A DNA stretch of 64,000 nucleotides from JAFAXD01 sp963816775 (GCA_963816775.1 CAWFLX010000020.1:62001-126000); one strand, 5' to 3'. Shown: positions 1-8,171, numbered from the stretch's first letter. The notes: generated by a model from the letters alone, not told the origin. Made by a program: numbers and translations.

Positions 1-1
1 T

Positions 2-208
2 TCCGACGTTGTCGGTGACGCCAAGCTATTAAATGTTCTAACTATGGAAAACATCGCCGATGCTGTCGTGAGCGATGGCTTGGCGACGCGCGATGAGGTT
101 GATCAATTAGTGATGATGCTCGACAAGTGTGCACACGACAGATCAACACTCGCCAGCATAACGCGGACTATCCAGGTGTGGGGCAGACAAACACATTCGG
201 GGGGATGA
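2..208 (+). CDS. C-terminal end of a class I SAM-dependent methyltransferase (partial)
   Basis: An open frame enters from the left edge and stops at TGA 206-208, giving about 68 residues. It contains the segment ATRDEVDQLV and ends ITRTIQVWGRQ, which resembles the last helix and strand of rhizobial class I methyltransferases (usually ...IVQVWGRKP). The catalytic half lies outside the window, so substrate and role cannot be read. No clear gene follows for some 700 bases; the next detectable pieces are gene remnants. The call rests only on the tail motif, so the family is likely but not certain. Confidence 0.55.
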   Translation, partial: SDVVGDAKLLNVLTMENIADAVVSDGLATRDEVDQLVMMLDKCAHDRSTLASITRTIQVWGRQTHSGG

Positions 209-334
209 ACCCCAGCCCCCGGCGTCCCGCCGATGACGGTCGGCAACTTGCGCGAGCTTGGCGTGCAGCGGTTATTGATCTCCTGCCTCAATCGCGGCTG
301 TCGGCATCAGGCCGTGCTCAGCCCGAGTTAATCA

Positions 335-566
335 TCACACGAAGAAAAAGTTGCTCGCGTCCGAGAGTGCCACACCCTGCAGCGTAATTGTGTCGCTCGC
401 ATCGTGGGTGATCACCGTACTGCCGTGCCCGTCGTCGGCGGCATGAGCCTGCACATCGACGAAGTTCGCAAACAGTGAGTGATCGAACTGGATGGCATCG
501 CTGTTCGGTTTAAGGTCCGTGATGATGTCTTTGCCGAAATTCACTCCGAAGACGAACTGGTCCGGG
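335..566 (-). pseudogene. C-terminal remnant of an RTX/hemolysin-type calcium-binding protein
   Basis: The minus strand reads FGVNFGKDIITDL, then IQFDHSLFANF and finally TVITHDASDTITLQGVAL, ending in NFFFV and a stop. This is the typical last repeat and type I secretion tail of long RTX-like alphaproteobacterial proteins. Only about 75 residues remain; no glycine-rich nonapeptide array and no usable start lie upstream. It is best read as a decayed fragment. No type I secretion genes are nearby. The family resemblance is clear; expression is unlikely. Confidence 0.55.
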
Positions 567-594
567 CATCTATCCGTTCTATACCGGAGCGTAG

Positions 595-750
595 CTGCCA
601 GCTAGGACGCCACGCGCCATCGTCGACAAGCTGCACGACGAGGTCGTAAACGCACTAGCATTGCCGTCTGTGCAGGAGCGGTTGGCGACGATCGAGGAAC
701 CGCGCGAGACGATCGCGCAATTCTTCGCGAACGCCTTGAGTAAAAAAGCC
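595..750 (+). pseudogene. Remnant of a tripartite tricarboxylate transporter solute-binding (Bug) protein
   Basis: Translation from 601 gives RTPRAIVDKLHDEVV, then LALPSVQERLATI, matching the conserved C-terminal lobe of Bug/TctC receptors (usually GTPREIVDKLHAEIVKAL..PDVRERLA). Roughly 50 residues are recognisable, with a stop just upstream and loss of similarity after about 750. An intact member of the same family lies at 48169-49140. This is a fragment with no start codon or signal peptide. Confidence 0.5.
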
Positions 751-904
751 CGCCGACTTCCGTCGCAACCACAAACAGATCACCAGGATAGAACATTTCG
801 GTTGTCGGAAATCATGGCATGCGCGTGTCCGGCCGCGGCCTTTTGCCAGTCAATTAGATTTCCGGTTTGGGTCAAAAGCGGAAAGGAAGCGGTGCTTGGG
901 CTAT

Positions 905-1921
905 TTAGCGTGACGAATGCCGCGCCGGCGCGCGGCCGCGCTTCGTTTTCGCGGTCTGTGAAAAATCCACCCGATGGCCCCATGTGGAAACGTAGTCGCG
1001 CTGCGCTTCCTTTGGCAGGTATTTGTCCTCGATCTGGCGAATGCGCGCGGCGCCCACCAGCTTGCTCTGTTGGGCCCGGCCCCACTTGGAAGCGTTGGCG
1101 CGGCCATTCCACGCGTGCAAAGCGGCGCCGCCCCCCTCGCGCACCTCGTTGAGCAACTCCCACGCCGCCTGCAGCCCAGCCGTAGCGCAGAACACCGGGT
1201 AAAGGATGATGCGCAGCCCGAGCTTTTCGTATTCTGCCTCGGTCGGCGGCGTGTCCTCGCCGCCCCAGATGGCGAGCACCGGAGCCGGAATTTCCTTGCA
1301 GGCTTGCTTTACCTGTTCACGCGTCTCGACTGAGTTGAGCCAGACGAGGTCGGCACCGCCCTTCTCCACATAGGCGGTACAGCGTGTCAGCGCATTGTCG
1401 AAGTTGCCACCCTCGGCGCCCAGCACGTCGCAGCGAGCGCAGATTACGAACTCGGGGTCGAGTTCGTTACGCGCGGCTACCGCCGCCTGCAGCTTCCCGA
1501 CGTGCTCGTCCTGGCTGATCACCCGGCGCCCGGCCAGGGTGGACGATTTCTTCGGTGCCTCCTGATCCTCGAGCGATAGGGCGGCGACGCCGCTGCGCAC
1601 CATCTCCTGGACCGCGAAATGCACATTGACCGCGTTGCCATAGCCCGTGTCGGTGTCGATCATTATCGGAATATCGGCACGCGCCGCCATGTGGCGCGCG
1701 TGGTCGGCCACGTCGCGCAGCCCGATGATGCCGTTGTCTGGCACACCATACAGGAACGCGGAGAGTTGTGAGCCGGCCATGAAGAAGGTTTCAAACCCCA
1801 CCTCCTGGGCAAGGCGAGCATACAAAGGCGAGAACCCGCCCGGCATGACCGTGAGCTGCTTGCGTTTGAGAATGGCCCGAAACTTGCGCCGTTTGTCGGT
1901 GGGTGAAGCAAGCTTCGCCAT
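905..1921 (-). CDS. Isocitrate lyase / PEP mutase superfamily protein
   Basis: A 338-residue TIM-barrel enzyme of the PEP mutase/isocitrate lyase superfamily. Family landmarks in order: MPGGFSPLYARLAQEVGFE near residue 25, IMIDTDTGYGN near 85, the EDQEAPKKSS loop near 120, and a barrel strand VLAIWGGEDTPPT. The loop lacks the catalytic Cys of true lyases (KKCGH type), so it resembles the PEP mutase or oxaloacetate decarboxylase branch; substrate is unknown. The start ATG at 1921 is chosen over a GTG upstream because GAGGAG lies 9 nt ahead of it. It stands alone among remnants, with an intergenic repeat upstream (2001-2120), so it is probably monocistronic. Confidence 0.75.
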   Translation of the reverse strand: MAKLASPTDKRRKFRAILKRKQLTVMPGGFSPLYARLAQEVGFETFFMAGSQLSAFLYGVPDNGIIGLRDVADHARHMAARADIPIMIDTDTGYGNAVNVHFAVQEMVRSGVAALSLEDQEAPKKSSTLAGRRVISQDEHVGKLQAAVAARNELDPEFVICARCDVLGAEGGNFDNALTRCTAYVEKGGADLVWLNSVETREQVKQACKEIPAPVLAIWGGEDTPPTEAEYEKLGLRIILYPVFCATAGLQAAWELLNEVREGGGAALHAWNGRANASKWGRAQQSKLVGAARIRQIEDKYLPKEAQRDYVSTWGHRVDFSQTAKTKRGRAPARHSSR

Positions 1922-2000
1922 GGTATTGTTCTCCTCGGCATCAACGGCAACGCCCACCTCGGCGTGCTAAACGGCGGGGTCGGCCGCTGCGGATCCGCTT

Positions 2001-2120
2001 TGGGTCAAAAGCGGAAATGCTCATAACGAGCCGATGATGTCCGCTTTCCACCCCATAGCGACCAAACAGCGGACGCAGTTTTATGTCGGCTTCGTGCCAA
2101 AAGCAGACATCGCTCAGAAC
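2001..2120. repeat. Intergenic repeat, AAAAGCGGA family, copy 1
   Basis: The segment starting GGGTCAAAAGCGGAAATG and continuing through CATAACGAGCCGATGATG to CAGACATCGCTCAGAAC recurs nearly intact at 16334-16453. Shorter relatives with AAAAGCGGA and TCCGCTTT in facing orientation occur near 868-890, 7848-7960, 9867-9930 and 11445-11480. All lie between genes. The pairing of GCGGA with TCCGC suggests a foldable element, but no transposase or terminal duplication is seen. It occupies most of the interval between the PEP-mutase gene and the porin. Confidence 0.6.
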
Positions 2121-2213
2121 GGCATGCTCGCGCGGTCACGTATGGACCACATCAGGAGTTGAAAGGCCCGCCCTGGGGGCTCGGTGGATGCAAGGAATCA
2201 GTCGTCCAGCGAG

Positions 2214-2948
2214 CTAATATCCAAGATGGAAGTTCACTCCGGCTCGGACGATGTTGTCCGATAGTTTGTGCGTTACATTGATATTAGCCGCAGCTACGCC
2301 AGCAGGGCCGGGAAGAAGCGTTGAATTGATGGTCCCAAGATCGAGATACAGATATTCGATCTTCGCTGACACACCTCTGGTGAAGGCGTATTCGAACCCA
2401 GCACCTGCGGTCCAGCCAGACTGTTTTCCAACCACACTCGATCCCACGAACTGGCCTATGTTGACAGTATCCTCCACTTGCACGGTTTCAAATGCATAGC
2501 CCGCTGTCGCATACACCAGCGTCCGATGATCAAAGGCCCATCCTAACCGTGGACGCACAGTTAACAGAAAACCGGGTGAATTTATCCCGTTCGTCAAGGC
2601 AAATGCAGTGTCGTTTCGGACAGCGTTAGCGGTCTGCACACTGGCGTCGGCTTCGATACCCGCCACGACGTTTCCGAATTGCCAATTATAGCCCGCCTGC
2701 AGACCACCAACCACGCCCGGGGCGTTGTTGGTTCCCGAGGAACTGCCGCCGTTCGGCAAGTTAGTTGTCGAGACTTGGTCGATGAGCCAATGGCCACCGA
2801 GGTTCAGGCCAACGTAGATCCCTTCCCACGTGGGCGGCGCCACGACTGCTGGAGCGTAAACCGGAGTGCCGATCGGAAGATCGGCTGCGTTGACGACCCC
2901 TCTCAAGAAAACGAGCAGCGCAAAGCTTCTGAAGAGAATTTTCGCCAT
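2214..2948 (-). CDS. Omp25/Omp31-family outer-membrane beta-barrel protein
   Basis: A 244-residue outer-membrane protein. The start MAKILFRSFALLVFL...NAA is a signal peptide, followed by WEGIYVGLNLGGHWL, the usual first strand of rhizobial Omp25/31 barrels (W.G.YVG.N.G). Later strands include GVVGGLQAGYNWQ, VVAGIEADASVQ, LLTVRPRLGWAF and KIEYLYLDLG, ending GVNFHLGY with an aromatic last residue as BAM substrates usually have. It faces away from the fragment cluster at 3.0-4.9 kb and is not in an operon. A second member lies at 54729-55376. Function is structural or a general porin; no specific ligand can be read. Confidence 0.8.
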   Translation of the reverse strand: MAKILFRSFALLVFLRGVVNAADLPIGTPVYAPAVVAPPTWEGIYVGLNLGGHWLIDQVSTTNLPNGGSSSGTNNAPGVVGGLQAGYNWQFGNVVAGIEADASVQTANAVRNDTAFALTNGINSPGFLLTVRPRLGWAFDHRTLVYATAGYAFETVQVEDTVNIGQFVGSSVVGKQSGWTAGAGFEYAFTRGVSAKIEYLYLDLGTINSTLLPGPAGVAAANINVTHKLSDNIVRAGVNFHLGY

Positions 2949-3081
2949 TGCAGTCCCCCGCCGAATAGCGATCCCACCGCGCCTTCTTTATCGCACTTCA
3001 CGCGAAGATACTGTTGCGCGCGCGCCACGCTTCGGGAGAAATCGTTGCTCTGTCCCGTCAGCACACCTCATTCGCCGCTGA

Positions 3082-3477
3082 TGTAATTTGGCAAATGCCC
3101 CCGAGCGTCTCTTGGCGGTTTTGAGATTGATGACCAGTTCGAAACGGCTAGACTGCAAGATGGGTAGGTCGCCCGGCTTTGCGCCCCGAAGAATTCGTCC
3201 TGTATAGCTCGCGGCCTCGCGATAGGCGTCGGCCAAACGCGCGCCGTAGCTGATCAGTCCTCCGGCGTGCACAAATTGACGCCACGCATAGATTGCCGGC
3301 ACCGCATGTTGTGCGGCCAACGCCACAATCCGATGGCGCTGGGTGTCGATGAACGGATCAGCGCCGACGAGCAACGCGCTGGCGTTGTGCTTAATGAGGC
3401 CGGCGAACGCCGCGTCCACGTCGCCATCTTTGACCGCATCGAAGACGTGAAGCTGTAGTCCCAAGCCGCGCGCTGCG
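3082..3477 (-). pseudogene. C-terminal part of an ABC transporter substrate-binding protein (ABC_sub_bind family), disrupted
   Basis: The minus strand reads ARGLGLQLHVFDA, then AAFAGLIKHNASALLVGADPF, VPAIYAWRQFVHAGGLISYG and FELVINLKTAK, the C-terminal lobe of TrpX/DUF534-type solute receptors. The intact relative at 46389-47435 shares VPAIYPYRFF and FELVINLKTAK. The frame slips just after KTAK. The preceding segment of the same family is found immediately to the right but on the opposite strand (3475-3543), so the gene was broken and partly inverted. It is not a functional gene. Confidence 0.65.
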
Positions 3478-3543
3478 AACTGACCCCCAACAGCACGACG
3501 ATTGCCATGTTCGTCAATCCGAACAACCCAAACGCCGAGAGGA
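3475..3543 (+). pseudogene. Inverted central fragment of the same ABC_sub_bind gene
   Basis: The plus strand encodes ELTPNSTTIAMFVNPNNPNAE, the hinge motif that in ABC_sub_bind proteins directly precedes the lobe now found on the minus strand at 3082-3477. The two pieces are therefore head-to-head halves of one ancestral gene. At about 3544 the reading changes abruptly to a LysR-type sequence, marking a second junction. Confidence 0.55.
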
Positions 3544-3544
3544 A

Positions 3545-4060
3545 TCATATCAGCGCATTGCCGACGATGACGTCGACCTAGCGATCGGCGTTTTTCCGCA
3601 TTTGCCAAAAGAGCTGTTTAAACGCGAGCTCTATCGCGACACGCTCATCTGCGTGGCAGACAAAAGCAATAAACGACTAAGAAACGGCCGCCTGGACCTT
3701 AAGGCATATCTGGAATCGCCACACGTCACGGTGGCACGGCACAGCGACACCGGTATTCAGCTCGACGAAATCCTGGACTCTATGGACATAGAGCGCCGCA
3801 TCGTTGTGGCCGTGCCTCATTATCTGAGCGTCCCCTCACTTATTCGCGGTACCGATTTGGTCGCCCATACGCGGCGCCGACTGTTGTCAGTGTTCCGCAC
3901 GTCGTCCGAGGTCGTAATATTTCCGATTCCACTTCCGATGAAAGTACCGGAGCTTGAATTCATCCAAATCTGGCACAGGCGTTTCGACGGCGATCCCGGC
4001 CATCGTTGGCTGCGTGACCTCGTCCTGGATGCCGTCAAATCGCCCTCGTGGAAAAGATAG
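3545..4060 (+). pseudogene. LysR-family regulator, effector-binding domain only
   Basis: The open frame reads RIADDDVDLAIGVFPHLPKELF, then LYRDTLICVADKSN, LESPHVTVARH and FIQIWHRRFDGDPGHRWLRDL. This is the co-inducer domain of NodD-like LysR regulators (D.AIG.FP..., HPHV..., W..R...P.HRWLR). The helix-turn-helix and linker helices, about 90-100 N-terminal residues, are absent and replaced by the inverted ABC_sub_bind fragment. The body is free of stops for about 170 codons, so the break is fairly recent, but no start or ribosome site is credible. Confidence 0.65.
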
Positions 4061-4100
4061 GATCACGTCAACTCGCATTCAGTTTGCACTAATTCACCGG

Positions 4101-4223
4101 CAGGGAAGCGACGTGGAGCTTTACGGCGCGCCATGGCGCGATCTGCCGGACAACTTTGCCCCGTACACCACCTGCTACAATCGCTTCGTTTGCTGGCGCA
4201 GGGCTGGCGTGTGGGATCAGCTT
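4101..4223 (+). mobile_element. IS5-type transposase N-terminal fragment
   Basis: Translation gives YGAPWRDLPDNF followed by YTTCYNRFVCWRRAGVWDQL, the DUF4096-like N-terminal domain of IS5-group transposases (G.PWRDLP...Y.T.YNRF.RW...G.W). About 40 residues remain and they run in frame straight into terminase sequence at 4224. No DDE catalytic domain or terminal inverted repeats are visible. It marks a past insertion in the phage-derived region. Confidence 0.6.
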
Positions 4224-4604
4224 AGGGTGGACGTGGCGCGGTTTGGGGATGATCGCAGCGTGATCGTGCTGCGCCGCGGCCGCGACGCGCGCAGCGTTTC
4301 GTGGATCAAGTTAACGGGGGCCGACACCATGACGGTCGCGGCCAAGGTTGCGGAGATTGCCCAGCAATATCGGCCAGATGCGATATTCATTGACGGAGGT
4401 GGCCCGGGCGGTGGGGTGGTTGACCGGCTACGCCAGCTGCAGCACTCGGTCTTTGATGTGCAGTTCGGGGGCAAGGCAGATCATAGTCACATCGGTCAGG
4501 ATGGCGCGATCGTATATGCCAACAAGCGGGCGGAGATGTGGGGGGCGATGCGGGCCTGGTTGGCCGGGGCGGCGAACGTGCAGACGGGACAGCTCATCGA
4601 GCAG
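4224..4604 (+). pseudogene. Phage terminase large subunit, nuclease-domain fragment
   Basis: The frame reads RVDVARFGDDRSVIVLRRG, then DAIFIDGGGPGGGVVDRL and IVYANKRAEMWGAMRAWL. This is the RNase H-fold nuclease of terminase large subunits: the D-x-A-x-FG-D start and the IDGGG strand carry metal-binding acids. The ATPase half is missing and is replaced by an IS fragment fused in frame. The expected continuation (EYGYALRDGRDA...) is found on the same strand at 12092-12316, so one ancestral gene appears to be split. Downstream of 4605 the frame stays open to 4898 but loses family resemblance. Confidence 0.65.
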
Positions 4605-4736
4605 CGGTGGTCCAAAGACGAGGAGGACCATTATCGCAAAGACAAACCATGCCCTCATCGTGTCTCTCTTAAAGGGTTGTGCAAAGAAGCCCCGCACGAT
4701 GGGGCGGAGTTGGGTCAAGCCAACGGATCGAGTTCG

Positions 4737-4895
4737 TCATCCAAAGGATCCAGTTCCCTGACGGCCCGTCCTACTCGATTTTATAAGCACGCTTTCGGAG
4801 TGCTCACACATTGGGCATTCCTTTGCGAATTGCCTGCCGCTGGCACGCTGAAACTTGTTATCCGAGACGGCATCACAATCCTTGCCAAACGCCAC
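4737..4895 (-). CDS. Candidate small cysteine-containing protein (52 aa)
   Basis: A GTG-initiated frame of 52 codons reads MAFGKDCDAVSDNKFQ and later KECPMCEHSESVL. The CPMC pair and an earlier Cys suggest a small metal-binding protein, matching two zinc-ribbon genes just upstream on the same strand (4995-5503). No convincing ribosome site precedes the GTG, and part of it faces the open tail of the terminase fragment on the other strand. It is offered as a candidate on composition and context only. Confidence 0.3.
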   Translation of the reverse strand: MAFGKDCDAVSDNKFQRASGRQFAKECPMCEHSESVLIKSSRTGRQGTGSFG

Positions 4896-4994
4896 TGATC
4901 AGAAAAGCCGCGACCGAAATTCCCAAAAGCACCAGCCATCGCTGACTTCCGATGTCATGCTGCCACCGTACTCACGCATGTCCCCGAGCGGTTT

Positions 4995-5213
4995 CTACGA
5001 CCAGCTTGGCAGAATGTACGCTTCGACCGCTTCACAGCGCTTGCACACGAAGTCTGCGGAGAACCAAGATAGTGGCACGGTGTCAGGTAGCGAGTTGACG
5101 TTGAGAACGGTTTCATGAGCGCACGTTTTGCAGGAAGTCAAAAGCGAACGCGCGTCGAGCCAGCGCACCTCGCCGAGCGTCGCGGGCGCCCCAGGCGGTT
5201 GTTCGGGCCTCAT
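4995..5213 (-). CDS. Small zinc-ribbon-like protein
   Basis: A 72-residue protein with two Cys pairs, SCKTCAHE near residue 28 and VCKRCEA near 56, separated by VLNVNSLPDTVPLSWFSAD. The C-x2-C...C-x2-C arrangement with a W-F between is that of a rhizobial zinc-ribbon family of unknown role. Its ATG overlaps the stop of the gene upstream in an ATGA (5210-5213), so the two are translationally coupled. A nucleic-acid or protein-partner role is possible but nothing shows it. Confidence 0.6.
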   Translation of the reverse strand: MRPEQPPGAPATLGEVRWLDARSLLTSCKTCAHETVLNVNSLPDTVPLSWFSADFVCKRCEAVEAYILPSWS

Positions 5214-5503
5214 TCACTCACCCCGCGCGCAATGCTTCGAGGCGGTGTCTCCAATTCGATCAAGACGGCCTGCGGGGGCGGCTTCCCCCTGCGATCAGCG
5301 GTGCGGGTAATTTCCGCGTCGCATTTCGTACAGAAGAACATTTGCACTTCGTAGCCATGGTAGACGGGCTCGGGGGAACGACGGAACAAGTGCATCGCGG
5401 CGCCACATGACGGGCATGGGGGCCGATCTTCGACGCCAAACGCTCGCGGTGCCAACGTGCCGGTTGGGCGTTTACCATGGACGGTAGGTTGTGACTCGGG
5501 CAT
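5210..5503 (-). CDS. Zinc-ribbon protein (97 aa), first of a coupled pair
   Basis: The 97-residue product carries CPSCGAAMHLFRR near residue 30 and FFCTKCDAEITRTAD near 57, a typical C-x2-C/C-x2-C zinc ribbon, with polar tails. GAGG lies 8 nt ahead of the ATG at 5503. The stop overlaps the next gene's start by 4 nt, so both are made from one message. The family is widespread as small uncharacterised proteins in rhizobia; no function is assigned. The reading frame is intact, unlike many neighbours. Confidence 0.65.
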   Translation of the reverse strand: MPESQPTVHGKRPTGTLAPRAFGVEDRPPCPSCGAAMHLFRRSPEPVYHGYEVQMFFCTKCDAEITRTADRRGKPPPQAVLIELETPPRSIARGVSE

Positions 5504-5691
5504 GAGAATTCCTCATCGAATTCGATGCCCGCCCCGCCTGAAACATTGCACCGCAAACGGAATGAAACTGTTCAACATTGCTCACAGGCGAATGACGATT
5601 TACTGCGCTCACCCATCAGCATTTCGAACGTGGGAACGAGAGCTGCCGATAAACGTTGGCCTCGTAGATCAACTGAAAAGGGGTACGCGTG

Positions 5692-5967
5692 ATGCGAAGA
5701 AAACAGTTCGTCATGCTTGTGGCTTTATTGGTCGGGGCAACCTGTACTACAGCGACCGCACAACAAGGGGTTGGCGGGTCCTTGTCCGCTCCTATTGGCG
5801 GGCCCCCAGCGCCGACGGCGACACCGGGAGCTACTTCGGGCGTCAATCCCAATACCGGTTTCGGAAGCAGTAGTGCGGGAGGGTCAGCTGGGACTTCAAC
5901 CGGACCGACAAATCCTAACAGCTCCGGTGCGATATCCGGCATGGGCAAGACCAATCCTCGGCAATGA
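5692..5967 (+). CDS. Small secreted Gly/Ser/Pro-rich protein
   Basis: A 91-residue product starting MRRKQFVMLVALLVGATCTT then TATAQQ, a signal peptide with an AxA-type cleavage site. The mature part is low-complexity (GGPPAPTATPG, SSSAGGSAGTSTG) and ends GMGKTNPRQ. AAAGGGG sits 8 nt before the ATG at 5692, which is preferred over the GTG three bases upstream. No domain is recognisable. It is probably exported to the periplasm or surface. Confidence 0.55.
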   Translation: MRRKQFVMLVALLVGATCTTATAQQGVGGSLSAPIGGPPAPTATPGATSGVNPNTGFGSSSAGGSAGTSTGPTNPNSSGAISGMGKTNPRQ

Positions 5968-6097
5968 TCGCGGACGACTGGAGGCAAATCAATCACGCCC
6001 GCCCAGCGGCATTCCTACGGCCCAAAGTGAGCAATATTGGACAGAACTGTCTTTCGGATGCGGCCCATCATCCTTGAGCGGCGTCCTGGATCCTGGG

Positions 6098-6340
6098 ATG
6101 AGCGATCCGTCACCCCTTGTGTTTGAAATCTGTACCGCGATTGATCGGTTTCAAGAGCGCACACCCGACCTGTCGGTGAGCGAGGTCCTGGCGGCTCTTG
6201 GCGAGGTGAGTTCGGCTCTGGCCTGTGCTGGTGCGCCGAAGCGTCAGTCACGACCAAATGTTGTGAGCTTCAGCGACTATAAGCGGCCCACTTTGACGCG
6301 CACGATGACGAAGGACATCGACACGCTAGCTGGCCATTAA
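6098..6340 (+). CDS. Small hypothetical protein (80 aa)
   Basis: The frame from ATG 6098 encodes MSDPSPLVFEICTAIDRFQE, then SVSEVLAALGEVSSAL, with a basic tail. The first half looks like two amphipathic helices, as in small cytosolic rhizobial proteins of unknown function. The frame is open upstream to 5717 but that part overlaps the secreted gene and is a shadow. The ribosome site is weak. Function unknown. Confidence 0.45.
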   Translation: MSDPSPLVFEICTAIDRFQERTPDLSVSEVLAALGEVSSALACAGAPKRQSRPNVVSFSDYKRPTLTRTMTKDIDTLAGH

Positions 6341-6426
6341 ACCTCACACCCGGCGCAATGGGAGTCCCGTGGCTCGCTGCGGAACCGCGCGGTCGCCGGC
6401 GGCTACCACTTTTCTTGGAGGTCACG

Positions 6427-6627
6427 ATGAAGACCAGTGCGGTCGTTGTTCTCGTTGCCGCATTTACAATCGCCGGCGGTCTCGCAGTCATGAACAAGGC
6501 TTGCAAGACGAGTCCTCACCCCTGGTGTGTTCAGGCGTTCTACGAGAAGAATGGGAAGGCGCTAAACCATGGCGGACGGACGCGAGCGCGCGTGCCTCAA
6601 GGTGCACCAGCCGGCTCGGCAGCTTAA
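6427..6627 (+). CDS. Small membrane-anchored or secreted peptide (66 aa)
   Basis: TTGGAGGTCACG directly precedes the ATG at 6427, one of the best ribosome sites in this region, so the upstream in-frame starts are discarded. The product begins MKTSAVVVLVAAFTIAGGLAV, a single hydrophobic helix, followed by KACKTSPHPWCVQAF with two Cys, then a basic tail. It may be an exported disulfide-containing peptide or a bitopic membrane peptide. No family name is known to me. Confidence 0.55.
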   Translation: MKTSAVVVLVAAFTIAGGLAVMNKACKTSPHPWCVQAFYEKNGKALNHGGRTRARVPQGAPAGSAA

Positions 6628-6649
6628 CCCTCGCCTTTGCAATAAAACG

Positions 6650-6666
6650 CCCCGCCACTCGCGGGG
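6650..6666. terminator. Small GC hairpin after the 66-aa gene
   Basis: CCCCGC, a five-base loop CACTC and GCGGGG form a 6-bp stem. It is preceded by AATAAAAC but not followed by a T-run, so as a terminator for the gene ending at 6627 it would be weak. Confidence 0.3.
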
Positions 6667-6844
6667 ACCGAGCGCCCTGCTGGCGCGTTTTCAATAGTCT
6701 GGTGCGTAGACCATCACCGCCGTATGGGCGGCGCATACGTCTGGGGCGGTGGGTACGGCTGATACCGGGGATTTTCCACTACACACTCACGCAAACCGGC
6801 CGAGGGGCCCTGGAGATTTACAAGAAGGAGTGGGAGGAAAAGTC

Positions 6845-7060
6845 ATGGAATGGTTTAGCCAGAAAACATCGATAGCTGGATATCAGCCCCGAGGCAATTT
6901 CACCGCCACACCTTGCCGGTCAGGCTTTGGCTTGGCGGCTGCTCGCTCCAGTTGGGGCGCACGTCGAGAGGCGGACGGCGTGAGTGATTTCGGCGATGGC
7001 GCTTTCACTTGCGCGGTTATACTGATCGGTTCCGCCGGCCTTGACAGCGATTATCATTGA
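6845..7060 (+). pseudogene. Probable remnant of a small membrane-protein gene
   Basis: GGGAGGAAAAGTC gives a strong ribosome site ahead of ATG 6845, and the product starts MEWFSQKTSIAGYQ, like small rhizobial membrane proteins in which this stretch is followed by a single transmembrane helix. Here the sequence departs at PRGNFTATP and no helix follows, so the 3' part seems replaced or frame-shifted. The open frame runs on to 7060 without recognisable content. Confidence 0.35.
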
Positions 7061-7176
7061 TCATTCGATCGCGGCAAGCAGCATCGTGCGCGGTGCCGGC
7101 ACACTTGCCGCATTGAAGCGTAAAGCGCGGCACCGAGTTCGGACGCAAGCCTGATACACAAAGCGCTGAACGCGTT

Positions 7177-7497
7177 TCATCGCGCACTTCGCGATAGCAT
7201 CGGGCCGAACGAACGAATGATTTCGTCATAACGCGCAATCCGCTCCGTTACACGGCCTTCGGAACACGCAGCTCGAGCGTCTAATTGCGACAGTACTGCT
7301 TCCGCCAATCTTTCCGGTGCGACATCATTGGCTGTGCCGCGATCCTCGATCAGTATGACCACCTGCACATCGCGCGCAGCGCAAAGAGACGGGCCGGAGG
7401 TCGCTTGAGCAATGGCGCGGCTCGCTCCGAGCAACGAAACCGTTATGCCGGCAAGAGTGAGGCCCAAGGATTTGATTTGATCACAGTTAAAGCGCAT
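7177..7497 (-). CDS. Small secreted protein, copy A of a duplicated pair
   Basis: A 106-residue exported protein: signal peptide up to ASRAIAQ, then SGPSLCAARDVQVVILIEDRG, VAPERLAEAVL and a C-terminal helical part ending GPMLSRSAR. Copy B at 17346-17663 is closely similar along the whole length, and the similarity continues about 120 nt past the stop. In copy A the coupled downstream mini-gene found after copy B is frame-shifted (ATGAAACGCG versus ATGAACGCG). No known domain; two Cys could form a disulfide. Probably periplasmic. Confidence 0.6.
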   Translation of the reverse strand: MRFNCDQIKSLGLTLAGITVSLLGASRAIAQATSGPSLCAARDVQVVILIEDRGTANDVAPERLAEAVLSQLDARAACSEGRVTERIARYDEIIRSFGPMLSRSAR

Positions 7498-7847
7498 GGT
7501 GCACCCATATCTGGTGATCGAATTGATGATTGCGGATGGGGTCGAGTTGGACTTGTCTCAAACCAGCGCGGAGAAGTAACAAGTGATTTGAGGCAGCGCG
7601 TCAGCCGATCGATGGACCCAAGGCCCAGGGTCTAATCAACTCGCCGTGAAAAAGATGTTCATGATTTGCTCTGCTCTTTGACGCGGACTTCCCAGCGCCG
7701 CGCCGGAAGTGCGGCACGTGCGGCCGCATCAACACGCTTCGCAGATGAACTCAAGACCACGACGCCCCGTACTCGACACCGGTCAGGTCAGCCAGCAATT
7801 CACTCTCAATTCCGAGATGTGCCAACGGGAGCGGGGTCGATGTCTGC

Positions 7848-7960
7848 TGTGGGTCAACAGCGGAAAGGCTCACCCGAGTGTCCGCTTTTACCCCCGAAGC
7901 AGACATTCGCGTGCGATCTCGGCAAGTCCGCTTGGTGCCAAAGCGGACCTCGGCAGTTTC
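7848..7960. repeat. Intergenic repeat, AAAAGCGGA family, divergent copy
   Basis: The interval carries GGGTCAACAGCGGAAAGG, TCCGCTTTTACCCCC, AGTCCGCTTGG and CCAAAGCGGACCT, alternating GCGGA and TCCGC blocks typical of the family described at 2001-2120. The 7500-8170 interval otherwise shows no credible gene; a frame around 7990-8130 reads like the end of a winged-helix protein but has no start. Confidence 0.4.
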
Positions 7961-8171
7961 AGAGATCAAGGTTTCTCTCAGGGAAGCGTGGGTCTCTTTA
8001 AGATTGACCGCTTATTCCCTGACTGTGTCACGCAAGAGAGCGCGGGTAAGGACACGGTGCACTTCGCGCTCACCGAAAAGGGACACAGGCTGGTCGAGCG
8101 CGCGCTAAAAGCAGGGCGACACTATTATTGTTGGCAGTTTTTGAGCCGCCTCAACGCTGCGCATCTCTGCG

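Noticed and set aside
4428..4718. Minus-strand frame with a hydrophobic stretch (RAWFVFAIMVLLVFGPPLL)
   Set aside because: It lies opposite the terminase fragment and has no ribosome site; the hydrophobic run is probably an antisense effect.
3954..4898. A single 314-residue protein
   Set aside because: The frame joins antisense-like sequence, an IS5 transposase fragment, a terminase fragment and unrelated tail; it is a chimera of remnants.
7990..8130. Fragment resembling the end of a winged-helix protein (HFALTEKGHRLVERAL)
   Set aside because: Too short, without start or partner sequence; could be chance, so it is not listed as a gene remnant.
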